DNA of 64,000 bases from Paenibacillus_G filicis (GTDB lineage: Bacteria > Bacillota > Bacilli > Paenibacillales > NBRC-103111): positions 62,001-126,000 of the forward strand of contig NZ_JBBPCC010000016.1 in the NCBI RefSeq assembly GCF_038070315.1. Direction: 5' to 3'. A program made the translations under genes and the position numbers. Position 1 is the first letter of the stretch. The number at the start of each line of letters is the position of its first letter. The notes under the pieces were generated by a model. That model had not been told where the DNA came from and made no database searches. It saw nothing but the letters and a program-made list of their open reading frames with translations. Below are positions 8,374 to 17,533 of the stretch, piece by piece.

Positions 8374-9960
8374 ATGAGTACGACAGATAGCTATACTGCG
8401 CATGATGACGCTGCCCGCAAGGCTGCTGGCGATATCGAACGACTGCTGCAATTCGGCGTAGCCCGCGGCCTGCTGGAGCTGCTCGATGTGCTGGAGGCAC
8501 GCAATGCACTGCTGGATCTGCTGCAGTTGGAGGAGCCTCATGGAGGCGAATGGACGGACGTGCCTGCGGAGAGCGTGACTGAGCTGCTGGCACCGTTATT
8601 GGATTATGCAGTCCTCACCGGCCTGCTGGCCGAGGATAACACGACACTGCGTGATTTGCTCGATGCACGCATCATGGGCGCGCTGATGCCGCGTCCGTCG
8701 GAAGTGGTGCGCAGGTTCCGGGAGACCGCAGAGCGTGAGGGGATCGAGCGTGCGACGGACGATTTCTACCGCCAAAGCATCGACTCGAACTATATTCGGA
8801 TGGACCGCATCGCCACCAATCAATATTGGCAGACACCCACTGAGTACGGCAAACTGGAGATTACGGTCAATCTGTCCAAGCCGGAGAAGGACCCCCGCGA
8901 AATCGCCATGCTGAAAAACGCCAAGGCCAGCCATTATCCCAAATGCTTGCTCTGCGTGGAGAATGTGGGCTATGCGGGCCGTCTCAATCATCCGGCTCGC
9001 CAGAATCTGCGCGTGATCCCGGTAGAGCTGACGGGAGACCCGTGGTTCCTTCAATATTCGCCCTACGTCTACTACAACGAGCATAGCATCATCTTCGATA
9101 AGCAGCATCGGCCGATGAAGATTTCGCCGCATTCGTTCGAGCGGCTTCTGGACTTTGTGGATCAGTTCCCGCATTACTTTATCGGCTCCAATGCCGATCT
9201 GCCGATTGTGGGAGGCTCGATTCTGGTTCACGATCACTTCCAGGGCGGACGTCACCGCTTTCCGATGGAGGAGGCTCCGGTCGAAGCGAAGTTTGCCAGC
9301 CGGGCCTACGACGGAGTGAAACTCGGTATCGTCAAGTGGCCTCTGTCGGTCATCCGCATCTCCAGCCGCAGCCGCTCGGAGCTGCTGGGGCTGGCCGTAC
9401 ACATTCTCGATAGCTGGCGCGGCTACAGCGACTCGGCCTGCGAGATTCTGGCTTTCACGGAGCAGGCGGGTGCACCGGTGCCGCATAACACGATCACCCC
9501 GATCGCCCGGATCAACGGAGAGGGTGAGTATGAGCTGGATTTGGTACTGCGCAACAATCGCACCAGCGAGGAGCATCCCGACGGCATCTTCCATCCTCAC
9601 CAAGACCTGCACCACATCAAGAAGGAGAACATCGGCTTGATCGAGGTGATGGGGCTCGCGGTGCTGCCGGGTCGTCTGAAGGAGGAGCTAGAGCTGGCTG
9701 CCGGACTGCTGACCGGCGAGACGCTCCCCGCTGCGATCGAGGGCGACCCAGAGCATCCGCTGTACAAGCATGCCACATGGCTGCAGGAGCTGATCGGCAA
9801 GCACGGCTCCGCGCTGACCCGTGAGCAGGCGGCTCTGGTGCTGCAGGACGAGGTCGGACGCAAGTTCGAGCGGGTGCTGACCGATGCAGGCGTATTCAAG
9901 CGGAGCGACTCGGGACGCGAAGGATTCGTCCGGTTTATCCACCAGCTCGGCTTCGAGTAA
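8374..9960 (+). CDS. galT: galactose-1-phosphate uridylyltransferase, class II (Gram-positive type)
   Basis: About 528 residues, the length of the Firmicute-type GalT rather than the roughly 350-residue E. coli form. It transfers UMP from UDP-glucose to galactose-1-phosphate. Diagnostic segments are KASHYPKCLLCVENVGYAGRLNHPARQNLR, GGSILVHDHFQGGRH (the conserved His segment) and HPHQDLHHIKKENIGLIEVMGLAVLPGRL. The ATG at 8374 is chosen because AGGAG lies 8 bases upstream; the in-frame GTG at 8365 overlaps that site. It is the last gene of the gal operon, 104 bp after galE. Confidence 0.96.
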   Translation: MSTTDSYTAHDDAARKAAGDIERLLQFGVARGLLELLDVLEARNALLDLLQLEEPHGGEWTDVPAESVTELLAPLLDYAVLTGLLAEDNTTLRDLLDARIMGALMPRPSEVVRRFRETAEREGIERATDDFYRQSIDSNYIRMDRIATNQYWQTPTEYGKLEITVNLSKPEKDPREIAMLKNAKASHYPKCLLCVENVGYAGRLNHPARQNLRVIPVELTGDPWFLQYSPYVYYNEHSIIFDKQHRPMKISPHSFERLLDFVDQFPHYFIGSNADLPIVGGSILVHDHFQGGRHRFPMEEAPVEAKFASRAYDGVKLGIVKWPLSVIRISSRSRSELLGLAVHILDSWRGYSDSACEILAFTEQAGAPVPHNTITPIARINGEGEYELDLVLRNNRTSEEHPDGIFHPHQDLHHIKKENIGLIEVMGLAVLPGRLKEELELAAGLLTGETLPAAIEGDPEHPLYKHATWLQELIGKHGSALTREQAALVLQDEVGRKFERVLTDAGVFKRSDSGREGFVRFIHQLGFE

Positions 9961-10041
9961 AGCGGGAGGCTGTTGCAGATAGCGAGGCTGCACCCCTGTA
10001 AGGGACTTCATTCCTGTTCAAGCAGATGTGAGTTTAATAAA

Positions 10042-10085
10042 AAGAACCCCGATTTCGCCAATGATCAGGCGGGATCGGGGTTCTT
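10042..10085. terminator. bidirectional terminator between galT and the small minus-strand gene
   Basis: The 12-bp arms AAGAACCCCGAT (10042-10053) and ATCGGGGTTCTT (10074-10085) pair perfectly. The T-rich run is best on the minus strand, so it mainly ends the 82-residue gene, but it can also end galT transcripts. Confidence 0.8.
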
Positions 10086-10117
10086 CGTGCATGGCCCATG
10101 CAAGCAGGGTGACAGGG

Positions 10118-10366
10118 CTAGACTAGAAAAAAGCGGCTTAGCCGTTCTGTTCGGTTACCCAGATACAGAGTGGGCTGCCAACCATCTGTCGAAAGCTCAA
10201 GGTCAATCATCTCCAGGTGGGAAGCGTCATGATCTTCCTGTGGGAACAGGCTATTTAAGGTATGAATCAACTGATCCGACAACGATTCGAGCCATGCTTC
10301 GGAATAAGAGTTCTCGGGCAGATTGACAGGTATCGACCGATCCTCCCAATAAATACGAAACAGCAT
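10118..10366 (-). CDS. 82-residue hypothetical protein
   Basis: A small soluble acidic protein without membrane segments or a known motif: MLFRIYWEDRSIPVNLPENSYSEAW..., then a SLSDQLIHTLNSLFP helix, and DLELSTDGWQPTLYLGNRTERL. The ATG follows AGGGAAG. A terminator lies just downstream in the right orientation, which supports a real, independently transcribed gene. I do not recognise the family. Confidence 0.6.
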   Translation of the reverse strand: MLFRIYWEDRSIPVNLPENSYSEAWLESLSDQLIHTLNSLFPQEDHDASHLEMIDLELSTDGWQPTLYLGNRTERLSRFFLV

Positions 10367-10499
10367 AGCTAACTTCCCTTCGATTGAGCTGTTCTAAGCT
10401 GAACGGAGCGCAGGGCTCTTCCTTGAACAGTGTAGCAATCGGGTCTATACGAAAACTATACAGGGGGAGACTGGCGGCAGCTTGTCCCGCGCTGGCGGC

Positions 10500-13400
10500 T
10501 TATGGGGACAGCGGATTTTTCTTGAGAACCCGGAACATGACGGTCGTCCCCCGGCCGGCTGTGCTCTGGATCACGAGCCCTTGGCCATAGAGCTGCTTCA
10601 ACCGGCGGTCGATATGGCGCAGGCCGATGCCGGAGTTCAGATTCGCATCAGGCTGGAGCAGCAGAACCAGCTCCTCTGCTTCGATGCCTACGCCGTCATC
10701 GGTTACAGCAATCTCGGCATACTCGTCGAACTCTGTAATCCGGATCGTGATCTGGCCGCCTTGCACCCTTGCCAGCACCCCATGCTTCACGGCATTTTCC
10801 ACCAGAGGCTGTATCGACAATGGCGGGAGCATCAGGTCCATGCCCTCGTCAATTTCCCAGACGACGTTCAGTCGTTCTTCGAATCGCTCCTTCTCGATAA
10901 ACAGATAGGAACGAACCAGGTCCAACTCATGACGGAGCGGTACCAGGCGATCGGCATTGCGGGAGTTGAAGCTAGCGCGCAGGTAATGGCCGAACTCGGC
11001 GAGCAGCGCACGCATGCGCAGAGTATCAATCTCGCTGAGCGCTCCAATGGAGTTGAGCGTATTGAACAGGAAGTGGGGCTGAATCTGCGCCTGCAGAAAG
11101 GCTGCTTCCATCCGCAGATGCTCGCGGGTTGATCTTTTCATCGTCGTCAGAGCCAGCACGCGGCTTTTCAGCTCCAAGGCATTCAAGGGCTTGGTCACGT
11201 AGTCGTTAGCTCCTGCTGCAAACCCGCTCTGCACGTCCTCCGTACCGCTGCCGGCGGACAGCAGCAGCAGGGGCAGTTCGGAGTGGGAGAACCGCTGACG
11301 GATGACCTTGGCCAGCTCATAGCCGGACATATGCGGCATCCTGACATCGGTCATGATCAAGTCCCAGTCCTTGGTTTCCAGAATGGATAGAGCCTCTACG
11401 GCGCTGGTTGCAGTATGCATATCATAGCTTTCCGCCGTCAAGATATCCTTCAAGATCGTCAGATTGACAGGATCGTCATCGACGACCAGAATTGCAGGGC
11501 GATCTTTTGTCCAGTGTCCGCTCGCTGCTGGGCTAGCTGGAGCATCCATTTTGGACTGCATAGGCAACTCCAGACCTGGCTTTTGTCTCTCGTTCTGCCC
11601 CTCGGCTGCTTCTAAGGAAGCTTTCTGATCCGATGGGAAGGATGCGGCAGGCGGTAGCGTGAAGGAGAAAACGGTTCCTGCCCCCGGCGAAGAGACTGCC
11701 TCCAGTGCGCTGCCATGCAGCTCCAGAAGCTGCCGGGAGATGCTTAGGCCCAGCCCGTTACCATCGCTTATAGCGGTGATGCTGGGATCTCCCTGTTCAT
11801 AAGGGAGCAGTACACGCTCCAGCGTGGCCGGGTCCATCCCGATACCCGTATCCATAATACGGATGCGAGCCCTCCCTTGCTCCAGCTCGGCTTCCACGGT
11901 GATGCTGCCCTCGTTCGTGAATTTGATGGCATTATGAAGCAGATTGAATACGATCTGAATCAATCGGTTCTCGTCTGCCTGAACGGCGGGGAAGGCATCT
12001 GGAATATTCACGATGAGACGTACTTGCTTGCCCTCAGTCATAAAGCGCAGCAGATCGATGACGCCGGAGGCGACGGCCTGGAGCTTGACGCTGCCCAGCT
12101 GCAGCCGGATGCCCCGGTCCTGAAGCCTGGTCAGATCGAGCAGGTCATTCAGCAGGAAGGACATCCGCCGGCCGACGGAGATCAGCAGGTCCATATCGGA
12201 TGAGCTTTTCTGACCGATGGATGCCTTCTCCCGCTCGAGCACCGTCTGGGCGATTTGAATCATCCCGTGCAGGGGGTTGCGCAGCTCATGTGAGGTGCTG
12301 GTAAGAAAATCATCCTTCCGTTTCATCGCTTGCTTGAGCTTCCAGGCGAGCTTTTCCGTTTCCGTCGCAGTCCGGATGTAGCGCTTGAACCAGAAGGCGG
12401 CAAAAGCTAGGAAGCAGAGGAGCAAGTCAAAGGGGTAGAAATTGATCTCAGGCATGCGCGTGTTCTTAATGACTTCCCAGACAGCGCTGTTGGCGACAGC
12501 GGCGGCTCCCATCATAAGAAAGACGATGTCGGCCTGCTCCTTCATCAGATCCCGCAGGAATACCCACGGGAACAGAATGGCGGCGAGCCAGATGACGATG
12601 AGGACAGGCTGTACGTAAGGCTGCAGCAATAGAAGCGGCAGACTTAAGACCAGTACTGCTATCGCCGCAAAGATCCACACTGCGGTGCGTAGATGCCGTT
12701 TCTTGCTGGATTCTGGCATCAGGCTGATGAAGAAATGAAGCAGCAGTCCGGGGACGAGGAGCATTGTCAGATCATAAAGCTTCTCTCCCCACTCGTAGCT
12801 GATAGGCAGCCAGACGAGCAGCAGCTTGTCATCGTCAAGCAGCACCATCAGAACAGCTGAGATCACCAGCAGCGTCAGGGTGACCAAGGACTTCTGTCGG
12901 ATACCGAGCCCAAGCAGCAGAGCGGCATAAAGAATGTGCACGATCAGCACCACGACAACGGCCAGCTGCATGTTTCGGGAGAAGGTCTCTTCCTTATCCA
13001 CGATGAATCCGCCGCCGAACTTCACAGGCTGCATGATGCCACCGGCCATGGAATTGGCGTAGTTGGCCGCCTGGATAATAACCTCGATCTCGCTTCCTTC
13101 CACCGTGAAGAAGGCCGAGAAGGGAACGTTCCTGGCTACCGTCTCCTCCGGATCTGCTGCAGGGTGTCCGGACTGCATGCGCAGCTTTCCGTTGACGTAT
13201 AGAGCAGCTGATGCCGGTAGGCTCGGAATACGTATACCGAACCCTTGGCCCGGCATCGGATCGATATGAATCAGTAGCCGGTAAGAGGCGTAACCGAACA
13301 TGGGTGGTCCGGAGGAAGAAGGAAGGGCTGCTCCCCAATTGCCAGGAACGTTCAGATAGCTCCTTCCGGCCATGGATTCGGGAGCCTTCGCGGTCTGCGG

Positions 13401-13610
13401 CGTTAGTAGGAGATTGGGGTAAAACTCCCATTCACCGTTCAGGGTAATGGCGCGTTGGCCCGTGAGATTCATTCCGGTCAGATCGATATGTCCCTTATCG
13501 GCCCTGGGATGCTCGGGAATAAGATGAGTCTCGATCCAGATGGCCCGTATGGCGTTCATGCCTATTAGAAATAGAAGGATAGTGATCAGTAGGGTTCTTT
13601 TTTTCATCAT
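10500..13610 (-). CDS. hybrid sensor kinase with two kinase cores (HisKA/HATPase - REC - LytS-type kinase)
   Basis: A 1036-residue membrane sensor. A signal-anchor helix leads to an extracellular jelly-roll region (ITLNGEWEFYPNLLLTP, ASAALYVNGKLRMQSG), then a seven-helix block at about residues 210-410. Next come a classical kinase core (DDFLTSTSHELRNPLHGMIQIAQ; NLLHNAIKFTNEG; DTGIGMDP; GNGLGLSISRQL), a low-complexity linker, and a receiver domain (ILVVDDDPVNL; Asp in DLIMTDVRMPHMSG; Lys in NDYVTKPL). A second, LytS/YpdA-type kinase module ends the protein (QAQIQPHFLFNTLNSIGALSEID; PLVENAVKHGV; DDGVGI; SGIGLRHIDRRL). Both kinase modules keep their key residues. It is divergent from a REC-SARP regulator, the probable partner. 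The N-terminal region resembles the kinase at 2658-4802. Confidence 0.93.
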   Translation of the reverse strand: MMKKRTLLITILLFLIGMNAIRAIWIETHLIPEHPRADKGHIDLTGMNLTGQRAITLNGEWEFYPNLLLTPQTAKAPESMAGRSYLNVPGNWGAALPSSSGPPMFGYASYRLLIHIDPMPGQGFGIRIPSLPASAALYVNGKLRMQSGHPAADPEETVARNVPFSAFFTVEGSEIEVIIQAANYANSMAGGIMQPVKFGGGFIVDKEETFSRNMQLAVVVVLIVHILYAALLLGLGIRQKSLVTLTLLVISAVLMVLLDDDKLLLVWLPISYEWGEKLYDLTMLLVPGLLLHFFISLMPESSKKRHLRTAVWIFAAIAVLVLSLPLLLLQPYVQPVLIVIWLAAILFPWVFLRDLMKEQADIVFLMMGAAAVANSAVWEVIKNTRMPEINFYPFDLLLCFLAFAAFWFKRYIRTATETEKLAWKLKQAMKRKDDFLTSTSHELRNPLHGMIQIAQTVLEREKASIGQKSSSDMDLLISVGRRMSFLLNDLLDLTRLQDRGIRLQLGSVKLQAVASGVIDLLRFMTEGKQVRLIVNIPDAFPAVQADENRLIQIVFNLLHNAIKFTNEGSITVEAELEQGRARIRIMDTGIGMDPATLERVLLPYEQGDPSITAISDGNGLGLSISRQLLELHGSALEAVSSPGAGTVFSFTLPPAASFPSDQKASLEAAEGQNERQKPGLELPMQSKMDAPASPAASGHWTKDRPAILVVDDDPVNLTILKDILTAESYDMHTATSAVEALSILETKDWDLIMTDVRMPHMSGYELAKVIRQRFSHSELPLLLLSAGSGTEDVQSGFAAGANDYVTKPLNALELKSRVLALTTMKRSTREHLRMEAAFLQAQIQPHFLFNTLNSIGALSEIDTLRMRALLAEFGHYLRASFNSRNADRLVPLRHELDLVRSYLFIEKERFEERLNVVWEIDEGMDLMLPPLSIQPLVENAVKHGVLARVQGGQITIRITEFDEYAEIAVTDDGVGIEAEELVLLLQPDANLNSGIGLRHIDRRLKQLYGQGLVIQSTAGRGTTVMFRVLKKNPLSP

Positions 13611-13812
13611 GTGTATTATTTTTCGACAACAGAAAGGCGGACTCCTTCTACAGAAAGTCTGACTAGGGCTACCGCTCCTCTACAACGATGCTGCAGATTT
13701 TCCGATAATAAAGGAAAAGAGAGGTTATCCGAGCTTTGGAGGATTCGAGGCTGTTGTGAACGAAGGTACATCTAGAGAAGAGGACTAACCGCAGGAAATG
13801 GAGGAATTGCTC

Positions 13813-14964
13813 ATGCGGGCGATTTTAGTGGATGACGAAAGGCTGGCCTTGATGCAGCTTAGACATATGCTGGAGAAGATGATCGGCGGCGTAGAAGTAG
13901 TGGGCATGTACACCAATCCTAGCGAGGTACTGGAAAGTGCAAGGGAGCTGCAGCCGGATGTCGTATTTCTCGATATCCATATGCCGGAAATAAACGGTCT
14001 CCAGTTGGGGAGCAGCCTGCAGCAGGCGCTGCCGCGGACGGAGATTGTGTTCGTGACGGGTTACGATCAATACGCGGTGAACGCATTTGAATTATATGCG
14101 TTAGATTATGTGATGAAGCCAATCCAGCAGGACAGGCTCCATCAGACGGTGAAGAGATTGCAGCACATGCTGGAGAAGCAGGAGAATATGGAGGCTGGGC
14201 CGGTGTTCGTGGATATGCCGCCTAGAGTGTGCTGCTTCAACCGCATCAGTTTCCAACGGCCCGGCCAGTCCCCTGAGCCTGTGAAGTGGAGGACCAGCAA
14301 GGCCCAGGAGCTGTTCGCCTATATGCTTCATCACAGGGAGCAGTTTCTCGCGCGGGACACGCTGGCGGAGCTGCTATGGCCGGACTTCGATGGACCGCGG
14401 GCGGCGCAGCAGCTGTACACGACGATCTACCACATTCGTCAGACGTTGAAGAACATGGGGCTGGAGGCAGTGACGATTGCCGGCAGCGGTATGGAGATCG
14501 GCTATACGCTCTCCATGGGCAAGGCGAGACTTGACTGTGAGGAGTGGGAAGAAGGTGTGAAGGCTCTGCAGGCCTTGACCGAGCAGAACGTACAGGAGCA
14601 TGAGCGTATGCTGGGGCTTTACAAGGGCGATTATCTCGGGCAGCTGGATTACCTGTGGGCGGAGAATGAACGGGAGCGGTTGCGGCGGATATGGCTGCAG
14701 CAAGCTGAGCGGCTCAGCGATTTTTATGCCGGTCAGAATAGCACGGAAGAGGCTATCCGGCTGTATCAACGGATGCAGCAGTTGTTTCCTTACGAGGAAT
14801 CCGGCTATTTCTCCCTCATGAAGCTATTTGAATCGCAGGGCAATTGGAATGCTGTCAAGGAGCTGTATGCGCTGCTGTTGTCCAAGGTCGGCAATGACCT
14901 GGAATCTCCCATTAGCGAGTCGATCACGGACTGGTACAACGAACGCAGCAGGCAGAAGGCTTAG
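13813..14964 (+). CDS. response regulator with SARP/BTAD-type output (REC - winged helix - BTAD)
   Basis: 383 residues. The receiver domain (AILVDDERLAL; Asp in DVVFLDIHMPEINGL; Lys in LDYVMKPIQQDR) is of the LytR-like type that pairs with LytS-type kinases. A winged-helix DNA-binding segment follows (SKAQELFAYMLHHREQFLARDTLAELLWPDFD..AAQQLYTTIYHIRQTL), and then a BTAD helical domain ending in YQRMQQLFPYEESGYFSLMKLF. The ATG at 13813 has GGAGG 8 bases upstream, which rules out the earlier in-frame start. It is divergent from the dual-kinase hybrid sensor; together they form a probable two-component system. Targets unknown. Confidence 0.9.
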   Translation: MRAILVDDERLALMQLRHMLEKMIGGVEVVGMYTNPSEVLESARELQPDVVFLDIHMPEINGLQLGSSLQQALPRTEIVFVTGYDQYAVNAFELYALDYVMKPIQQDRLHQTVKRLQHMLEKQENMEAGPVFVDMPPRVCCFNRISFQRPGQSPEPVKWRTSKAQELFAYMLHHREQFLARDTLAELLWPDFDGPRAAQQLYTTIYHIRQTLKNMGLEAVTIAGSGMEIGYTLSMGKARLDCEEWEEGVKALQALTEQNVQEHERMLGLYKGDYLGQLDYLWAENERERLRRIWLQQAERLSDFYAGQNSTEEAIRLYQRMQQLFPYEESGYFSLMKLFESQGNWNAVKELYALLLSKVGNDLESPISESITDWYNERSRQKA

Positions 14965-14990
14965 TTCGGGGAGGATAGGAAAGCTAGCAT

Positions 14991-15024
14991 GGGCCCGGCC
15001 GATCGTGTGTCGCGGGCTCTTTTT
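14991..15024 (+). terminator. Rho-independent terminator after the REC-SARP gene
   Basis: Arms GGGCCCG (14991-14997) and CGGGCTC (15013-15019), with one G-T wobble, are followed by TTTTT. It lies 27 bp after the stop codon. Confidence 0.7.
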
Positions 15025-15238
15025 GGCATGCGTTTTCCCTGAAGTCCCAGCCAGCTCACCCTGGTTTGAGTCTGAAGTATCAGCTCAGCAGGGGAGGTAC
15101 TCTATCGAAAGTCACACCCATTTAGTAAAAAATACAAGAAATCTTAGGTAGAATTACATAAAAAGAGATGAAAGTTTCGTAAATAATGTTATAATATATG
15201 ACATATAGAGAAACCAGTCGAAGGTGGGGTGGGCGCAA

Positions 15239-17473
15239 ATGTTAGATTGGCTAGGGTTTCGCAAGGGGTTGCCTCTCTGGTGGTCGTATCGTTTGAACCG
15301 GGGGCTCAGGCAGGACGTTGAGGATATTTTCGAGGGGATTGCGGCTACGCGGCAAGAGCTGTTGGTCAGTTGGGCCGATGAGTATTGGGGTCACCTGGAC
15401 CGGCTGCTGGAAAGGCTGACGGCCAGTGCGCCTCCTACGGGGGACGGGGAGTCGTTCTGCTCCGGTCCGGCTGCGGCACAATGGGAAAGTCATTGTCTAT
15501 CGACGCGCCAGCAGGCGCCGGATTTCTCCGAGCTGTTCGTGCTCAGCGAGCAGGGCGAGGTCGTGTGCTCTACCTTCGGAGCCCATCGCTCGGTCGTGTA
15601 TGGAGGACAAAGTGTACTGGACAGGGGACTGCAGTACGCCCGTGGGGAGAAGGGGGCACGCCGTTGTCTGTATGGGCCGTATGCCGACCCGATGACAGTG
15701 AGAATCGGACCGAGCACATCCAGCTTTCATGACGAGATGACCTTGTTGTTCATTGTTCCGATCGTGGAGGCAGGTGTGTGGCGGGGGGCGCTCTGCGGAA
15801 GGGTGCCTAACGATGTGATCGGAGATCTGATCCAGCGGGAGTCTGGTCACGTGTATCCCGACTCCGGGGACAACTACCTGTTCATGGCTTCGGCCGGCCT
15901 GCAGAAGCATGTTGCGCCTGGTACGGCGCTATCGCGCAGCCGGTTTGAGGACCGGACCTTTACTCATGGAGAGAATCTGAAGGATGGCGTGACGACAGAT
16001 TGGGGCCTGGTGACGGTGAAGAACCATACGGAGCTGGAGCTGAGATTTACCGATCCGGCGACCGGAGAGCTTCATCCCGGCGTTGCCAATACGATAGAGA
16101 ACGGCAGCAATCTGTTCGTCGCCTTCCCCGGCTATTCGGACTATCGGCATATTCCGGTGATCGGCAAGGGGGTCACCTTCCGGCTTCCTCATTGTCCTGA
16201 TGTATGGGGGATGATGTGCGAAGGAGATCTGGAGGAGGTCTACCGGATTCGCGGCATGAACTGGCGGCTGTTCCGGCTGCAGCTGCCCGGAGTCGCAGGA
16301 GCTGCAGCGGGAGCTGCGTTACTGGTCGGTCTGCTGGCCCGTGAAGATGCTCCCTTCTGGCTGACAGGTCTTGCGGCCGGTCTGCTGCAGGTCGTATTCG
16401 GCCTGCTGATCGCCTTGCTCGTCTACCGGCGCGGCAGTGCGCCGATGACCAGGCATCTTCAGCGGATCGCGCGGTTTATCCGCATGAATGCGGAGGGGAA
16501 AGGTGACTTAACCCAGCGGCTGCAGCCGGATCAGTTCCAGGGGAACGAATCGCGCGAGCTGGCCAAGTGGATCAACAATATGATCGATTCGCTGGAAGGT
16601 ATTATGCTGCAGGTGAAGCGGGCGGCGGCCGATGTGCTGTCCAGCCAGCGGTTGCTGAATGAATCGACGGATACGACGGCTGGTTCGACGGAGCGGATGA
16701 ATGTCAAGATTCACGACATGATCGGAAGTCTGCGCAAGCAGTTGAAGGATATCGATCAAGCGAAGGTAGCTGTGGAAGAGATGAAGCAGACGCTTCGCGA
16801 GATCGAAAGCCATGCCACCGGTCAGATCGCGGTGGCACAGCATGAGGTGGAACGGATTGGCGGCAAGATGTCTCATATCTCGGCCAAGGTGGAGGAGACG
16901 AACCGGACGATTTCGACCTTCATGGAGACGACCCAGCAGATCCGCACCGTGCTGCAGGTGATTGAGGAGATCTCCGCGCGCACCAATCTGCTCGCGCTCA
17001 ATGCTTCTATCGAGGCTGCGCGGGTTGGAGAGCACGGGAAGGGCTTCGCTGTTGTAGCTGCGGAGATCCGCAAGCTGGCAGATCTGACCCGGCAATCCAC
17101 GGAGGAAATCGGGGGTACGGTACAGGACATCTATGCGAATGCAGAGAAGGCATTTGCCTCGATGGAGGAAGGGACCAAGGTCGTTGAGGAAGGCAGTCTG
17201 CTGGTGGCGGCTGCTTCCGATCTGCTCCATAACGCCTCGGGCAATGATTCGCTGAAAATGCAGGTGATTGACGAGGTGGTGCGGCTGATGGAGCGCATCG
17301 CAGAGATCAGCAAGGATAATCGGGTCATCTCCCGCGAGGTGGAGGGCAATGTCCAGGAGCTGATGGCCGATACGGGCCAGGTGAAGCTGACCAGCAAGCG
17401 GGTCGAGTCCATCACGGCGTTTCTGGAGCAGCTGGTCAACCAGTTCCATCTGAACGAATCGCGCATCCGCTAA
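15239..17473 (+). CDS. methyl-accepting chemotaxis protein with cytoplasmic Cys-rich N-terminal sensor
   Basis: About 744 residues. The first roughly 345 residues have no membrane segment and contain Cache/PDC-like pieces (FSELFVLSEQGEVVCSTFG; TLLFIVPIVEAGVWRGALCG) with several cysteines, ending in HCPDVWGMMC. Two close membrane helices follow (VAGAAAGAALLVGLLA; LTGLAAGLLQVVFGLLIALLVYRR), then a HAMP segment, a long coiled coil and the standard signalling tip (EEISARTNLLALNASIEAARVGEHGKGFAVVAAEIRKLA, split in the usual way). The topology implies a cytoplasmic sensor tethered to the membrane, possibly for an intracellular or redox cue. The ATG at 15239 follows AAGGTGG. A TATAAT box lies at 15190-15195. 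Confidence 0.9.
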   Translation: MLDWLGFRKGLPLWWSYRLNRGLRQDVEDIFEGIAATRQELLVSWADEYWGHLDRLLERLTASAPPTGDGESFCSGPAAAQWESHCLSTRQQAPDFSELFVLSEQGEVVCSTFGAHRSVVYGGQSVLDRGLQYARGEKGARRCLYGPYADPMTVRIGPSTSSFHDEMTLLFIVPIVEAGVWRGALCGRVPNDVIGDLIQRESGHVYPDSGDNYLFMASAGLQKHVAPGTALSRSRFEDRTFTHGENLKDGVTTDWGLVTVKNHTELELRFTDPATGELHPGVANTIENGSNLFVAFPGYSDYRHIPVIGKGVTFRLPHCPDVWGMMCEGDLEEVYRIRGMNWRLFRLQLPGVAGAAAGAALLVGLLAREDAPFWLTGLAAGLLQVVFGLLIALLVYRRGSAPMTRHLQRIARFIRMNAEGKGDLTQRLQPDQFQGNESRELAKWINNMIDSLEGIMLQVKRAAADVLSSQRLLNESTDTTAGSTERMNVKIHDMIGSLRKQLKDIDQAKVAVEEMKQTLREIESHATGQIAVAQHEVERIGGKMSHISAKVEETNRTISTFMETTQQIRTVLQVIEEISARTNLLALNASIEAARVGEHGKGFAVVAAEIRKLADLTRQSTEEIGGTVQDIYANAEKAFASMEEGTKVVEEGSLLVAAASDLLHNASGNDSLKMQVIDEVVRLMERIAEISKDNRVISREVEGNVQELMADTGQVKLTSKRVESITAFLEQLVNQFHLNESRIR

Positions 17474-17485
17474 TGCTCACGCCAA

Positions 17486-17514
17486 CAGGCGACCGGGACG
17501 GACCCGGTCGCCTG
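17486..17514. terminator. bidirectional terminator between the chemoreceptor and the hybrid kinase
   Basis: Perfect 12-bp arms CAGGCGACCGGG (17486-17497) and CCCGGTCGCCTG (17503-17514) with loop ACGGA, followed by TTTCTG. It separates two convergent genes. Confidence 0.85.
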
Positions 17515-17533
17515 TTTCTGCTATGAACAACTA

